Origin: Panulirus ornatus
Lineage: Eukaryota; Arthropoda; Malacostraca; Decapoda; Palinuridae
Direction of reading: 5' to 3'
Assembly: GCF_036320965.1 (NCBI RefSeq)
Contig: NC_092234.1
Location: 46,574,012-46,638,011, forward strand
Length of the DNA: 64,000 nt
Under the pieces are notes generated by a model. That model had not been told where the DNA came from. It ran no database searches and saw nothing but the letters and a program-made list of their open reading frames with translations. Below are positions 61,694 through 64,000 of the stretch, in pieces. The position numbers were made by a program, and so were the translations under genes. The stretch's first letter is position 1. Each line of letters opens with the position of its first letter.

Positions 61694-62013
61694 TGCAGAT
61701 GTGTCAGGGATAGAGGAACGAGAAGTGGGAGACCAAATTGAAGGTGGAAGGATGGAGTGAAAAAGATTTCGAGTAATCAGGGCCTGAACATACAGGAGGG
61801 CGAAAGGCAGCAAATAACAGAGTGAATTGGAACGACGTGGTACACTGGGGCCGACGTGCTGTCAATAAATTAAACCGGGCATGTAAAGCTTCTGGGGTAA
61901 ACCATGGAAAGTTTCGTGGGGCCTGGATGTGGAAAGGGAGCTGTGGTTTCGATGCATTGCACATGACAGAGACTGTGAACGAACGTGGCCTTTTTCGTCT
62001 TTTCCTTGCTCGA
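61694..62013 (+). mobile_element. LINE 3' segment, inverted relative to the rest
   Basis: Covers the end of the coding region (AGTGGGAGACCAAATTGAAG, CAGGGCCTGAACATACAGGA) and the first part of the 3' UTR (GAACGTGGCCTTTTTCGTCT). It begins at nearly the same LINE position at which the neighbouring - strand copy stops. Confidence 0.88.
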
Positions 62014-64000
62014 CCTCTGAAACAGATATCCTCTTAGCCAATCTTTCCTCACTCATTCTCTCCATGTGAACAAGCCATTTCAATACACCCTCATCTGCTC
62101 TCTCAACCGCACTCTTTCTATTTCCAACCATCTCTTACCCTTTCATTACTTACTCAATCAAACCACCTCACACCACATATTGTCCTCAAACATCTCATTT
62201 CCAAAACATCCATCCTCATCCACACACCCTATATATAGCCCATGCCTCATAACCATATAACATTGTTGGAACCACTATTCCTTCAAACATAACCATTTTT
62301 GCTCTCAGGGATAACAGTCTCGCCCTCCTCCGCACATTCTTCAACGCTCCCAAAACCATCGCCCCCTCCCCCACCCTGTGACTTACTTCCGCTTCCATGG
62401 TTCCATCCGCTGCTAAATCCACTCCCAGATATCTAAAACACTTCGCTTCCTCCAGTTTTTCTCCATTCAAACTTACCTCCCAATTAACTTGCCCCTCAAC
62501 CCTACTGCACCTAATAACCTTGCTCTTATTCACATTTACTCTCACTTTACCAAACTCAAGTCACCAACCTCTGCAGTTTCTCACCCATGTCAGCCACCAG
62601 CCCTGTATCATCAGCGAACAACTAACCAATTCACATCCCAAGCCCTCTCATCCACAACAGACTGCACACTTGTCCCTCTCCAAAGCTCTTGCATTCACCT
62701 CCCTAACAACCCCATCCATAAACAAATTAAACAACCATGCAGACATCTCGCACCCCTGCCACAAACAGACATTCACTGGGAACCAATTACTTTCCTCTCT
62801 TCCTACTCATACACATACCTTACACCTTGGTAAAGAATTTTCACTGCTTCTAGTAACTTACCACCCGCACCATTCACTCTTAATACCTTAGACAAATCAT
62901 CTCTGTCAACCCTATCATATGACTCCTCCAGATCCATAAATGCTACATACAAATCCATTTGTTTTTCTTAGTATTTCTCAAATACATTCTTCAAAGCAAA
63001 CACCTGATCTACACATCCTCTACCACTTCTGAAACCACACAGCTCTTCCCCAATCTGATGATCTGTACATGCCTACACCCTCTCAATCAATACCCTCCTA
63101 TATAATTTCCCAGAAATACTCAACAAACTTATGCCTCTGTAATTTGAACATCCACCTTTGTCCCCTTTGCCTTTGTACAATGGCACTATACATGCATTCT
63201 GCCAATCCTCAGGCACTCCACCATGAATGATACACTAAATGTCCTCACCAACCAGTCAAAAAGTCACCCCCTTTTTATAAAAAATTCCACAGCAATACCA
63301 TCCAAACCCGCCACCTTGCCGGCCTTCATCTTCCGCAAAGCTTTCACTACTTCTTCACTGTTTACCAAATCATTCTCCCTAACCCTCTCACTTCGCACAC
63401 CACCTCAACCAAAACACCCTATCTATATCTGCCACTCTATCATTAAAAACATTTAACAAACCTTCAAAATACTCACTCCATCTCCTGCTCACTTTACTAC
63501 TACTCGTTATTACCTCCCCATTTGCCCCTTTCACCGACGTTCCCATTTGTTCTCTTGTCTTACGCACTTTATTTACCTCCTTCCAAAACATTTTTTTATT
63601 TACCCTAAAAAATAATTATATTCTAACCCCAACTCTCAATTGCCTTCTTTTTCACCTCTTGCACCTTTCTCTTGACCTCCTGCCTCTTTCTTTTATACAT
63701 CTCCCAGTCATTTGCACTATTTCCCTGGAAAAATCATCCAAAAGCCTTTCTCTTCTCTTTCACTAAGTCTTACTTCTTCATCCCACCACTCACTATCCTT
63801 TCTAATCTGCCCACCTACCATCTTTCTCATGCCACAGACATTTTTTGCGCAAGCCATCAATGCTTTCCTAAATACATCCCATTCCTCCCCCACTCCCCTT
63901 ACGTCATTTGCTGTCACCATTTTCCATTCTGCACTCAATCTCTCCTGGTACTTCCTCACACAAGTCTCTTTTCCAAGCTCACTTACTCTCACCACTCTCT
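62014..64000 (-). mobile_element. Long RTE-like LINE copy, runs off the window
   Basis: In - sense from the right edge: linker (MVRVSELGKETCVRKYQERL; WWDEEVRLSEREEKGFW), KTREQMGTSVKGANGEVITS, the RT start near 63340, [21 protein letters not shown] near 63150, palm, catalytic region near 62600, [20 protein letters not shown] and on to [20 protein letters not shown] at about 62014. Several frame breaks, so inactive. The endonuclease part, if present, lies beyond 64000. Confidence 0.88.

Overview
This is eukaryotic genomic DNA, most likely from a decapod crustacean. The evidence is interrupted genes with GT-AG introns, very long simple repeats, a short TTAGG-type repeat, and a dense load of one non-LTR retrotransposon family of a kind I associate with decapods. 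The organism call is inference. There are no bacterial features.

Two protein genes can be rebuilt exon by exon, and they converge tail to tail. On the + strand, seven exons between 17 and 25071 join in frame to a 554-residue protein resembling nucleolus and neural progenitor protein (NEPRO). On the - strand, four exons between 60481 and 30245 join to a 181-residue PRL/PTP4A phosphatase with the CX5R active site and a C-terminal CCVQ prenylation box. Opposing poly(A) signals lie about 30 bases apart near 25.83-25.87 kb. The 4.4 kb after the PRL stop contains no recognisable transposon and is probably a long 3' UTR. A possible exon of a third gene lies at 61192-61275 (-).

Most of the rest is intron filled with repeats. 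(1) An RTE-like LINE, both strands, mostly 5'-truncated; five insertions have target-site duplications I could read. Its 3' tail ends in a conserved block (GCTACCTCGCTAACGCGGGA then GACAGCGACAAAGTAT). (2) A roughly 230 bp SINE-like repeat whose last 50 bases resemble the LINE tail. (3) A tRNA-derived SINE, two copies. (4) A 405 bp foldback bounded by TA repeats, resembling Penelope-like element ends. (5) A roughly 317 bp AT-rich satellite forming a 9 kb array in PRL intron 1, with a five-monomer higher-order repeat of about 1.59 kb; diverged monomers also lie in intron 3 and farther along intron 1, where several are split by LINEs.

Layout: 1-25 kb NEPRO with LINE-rich introns; 25-32 kb 3' UTRs and a repeat-poor part of PRL intron 3; 32-36 kb an old near-full-length LINE, satellite remnants and PRL exon 3; 36-40.5 kb nested LINEs and exon 2; 41-50 kb satellite array; 50-60 kb LINEs inserted in satellite and in each other; 60.3-61.3 kb PRL exon 1 and the candidate neighbouring exon; 61.7-64 kb a rearranged LINE running off the window.
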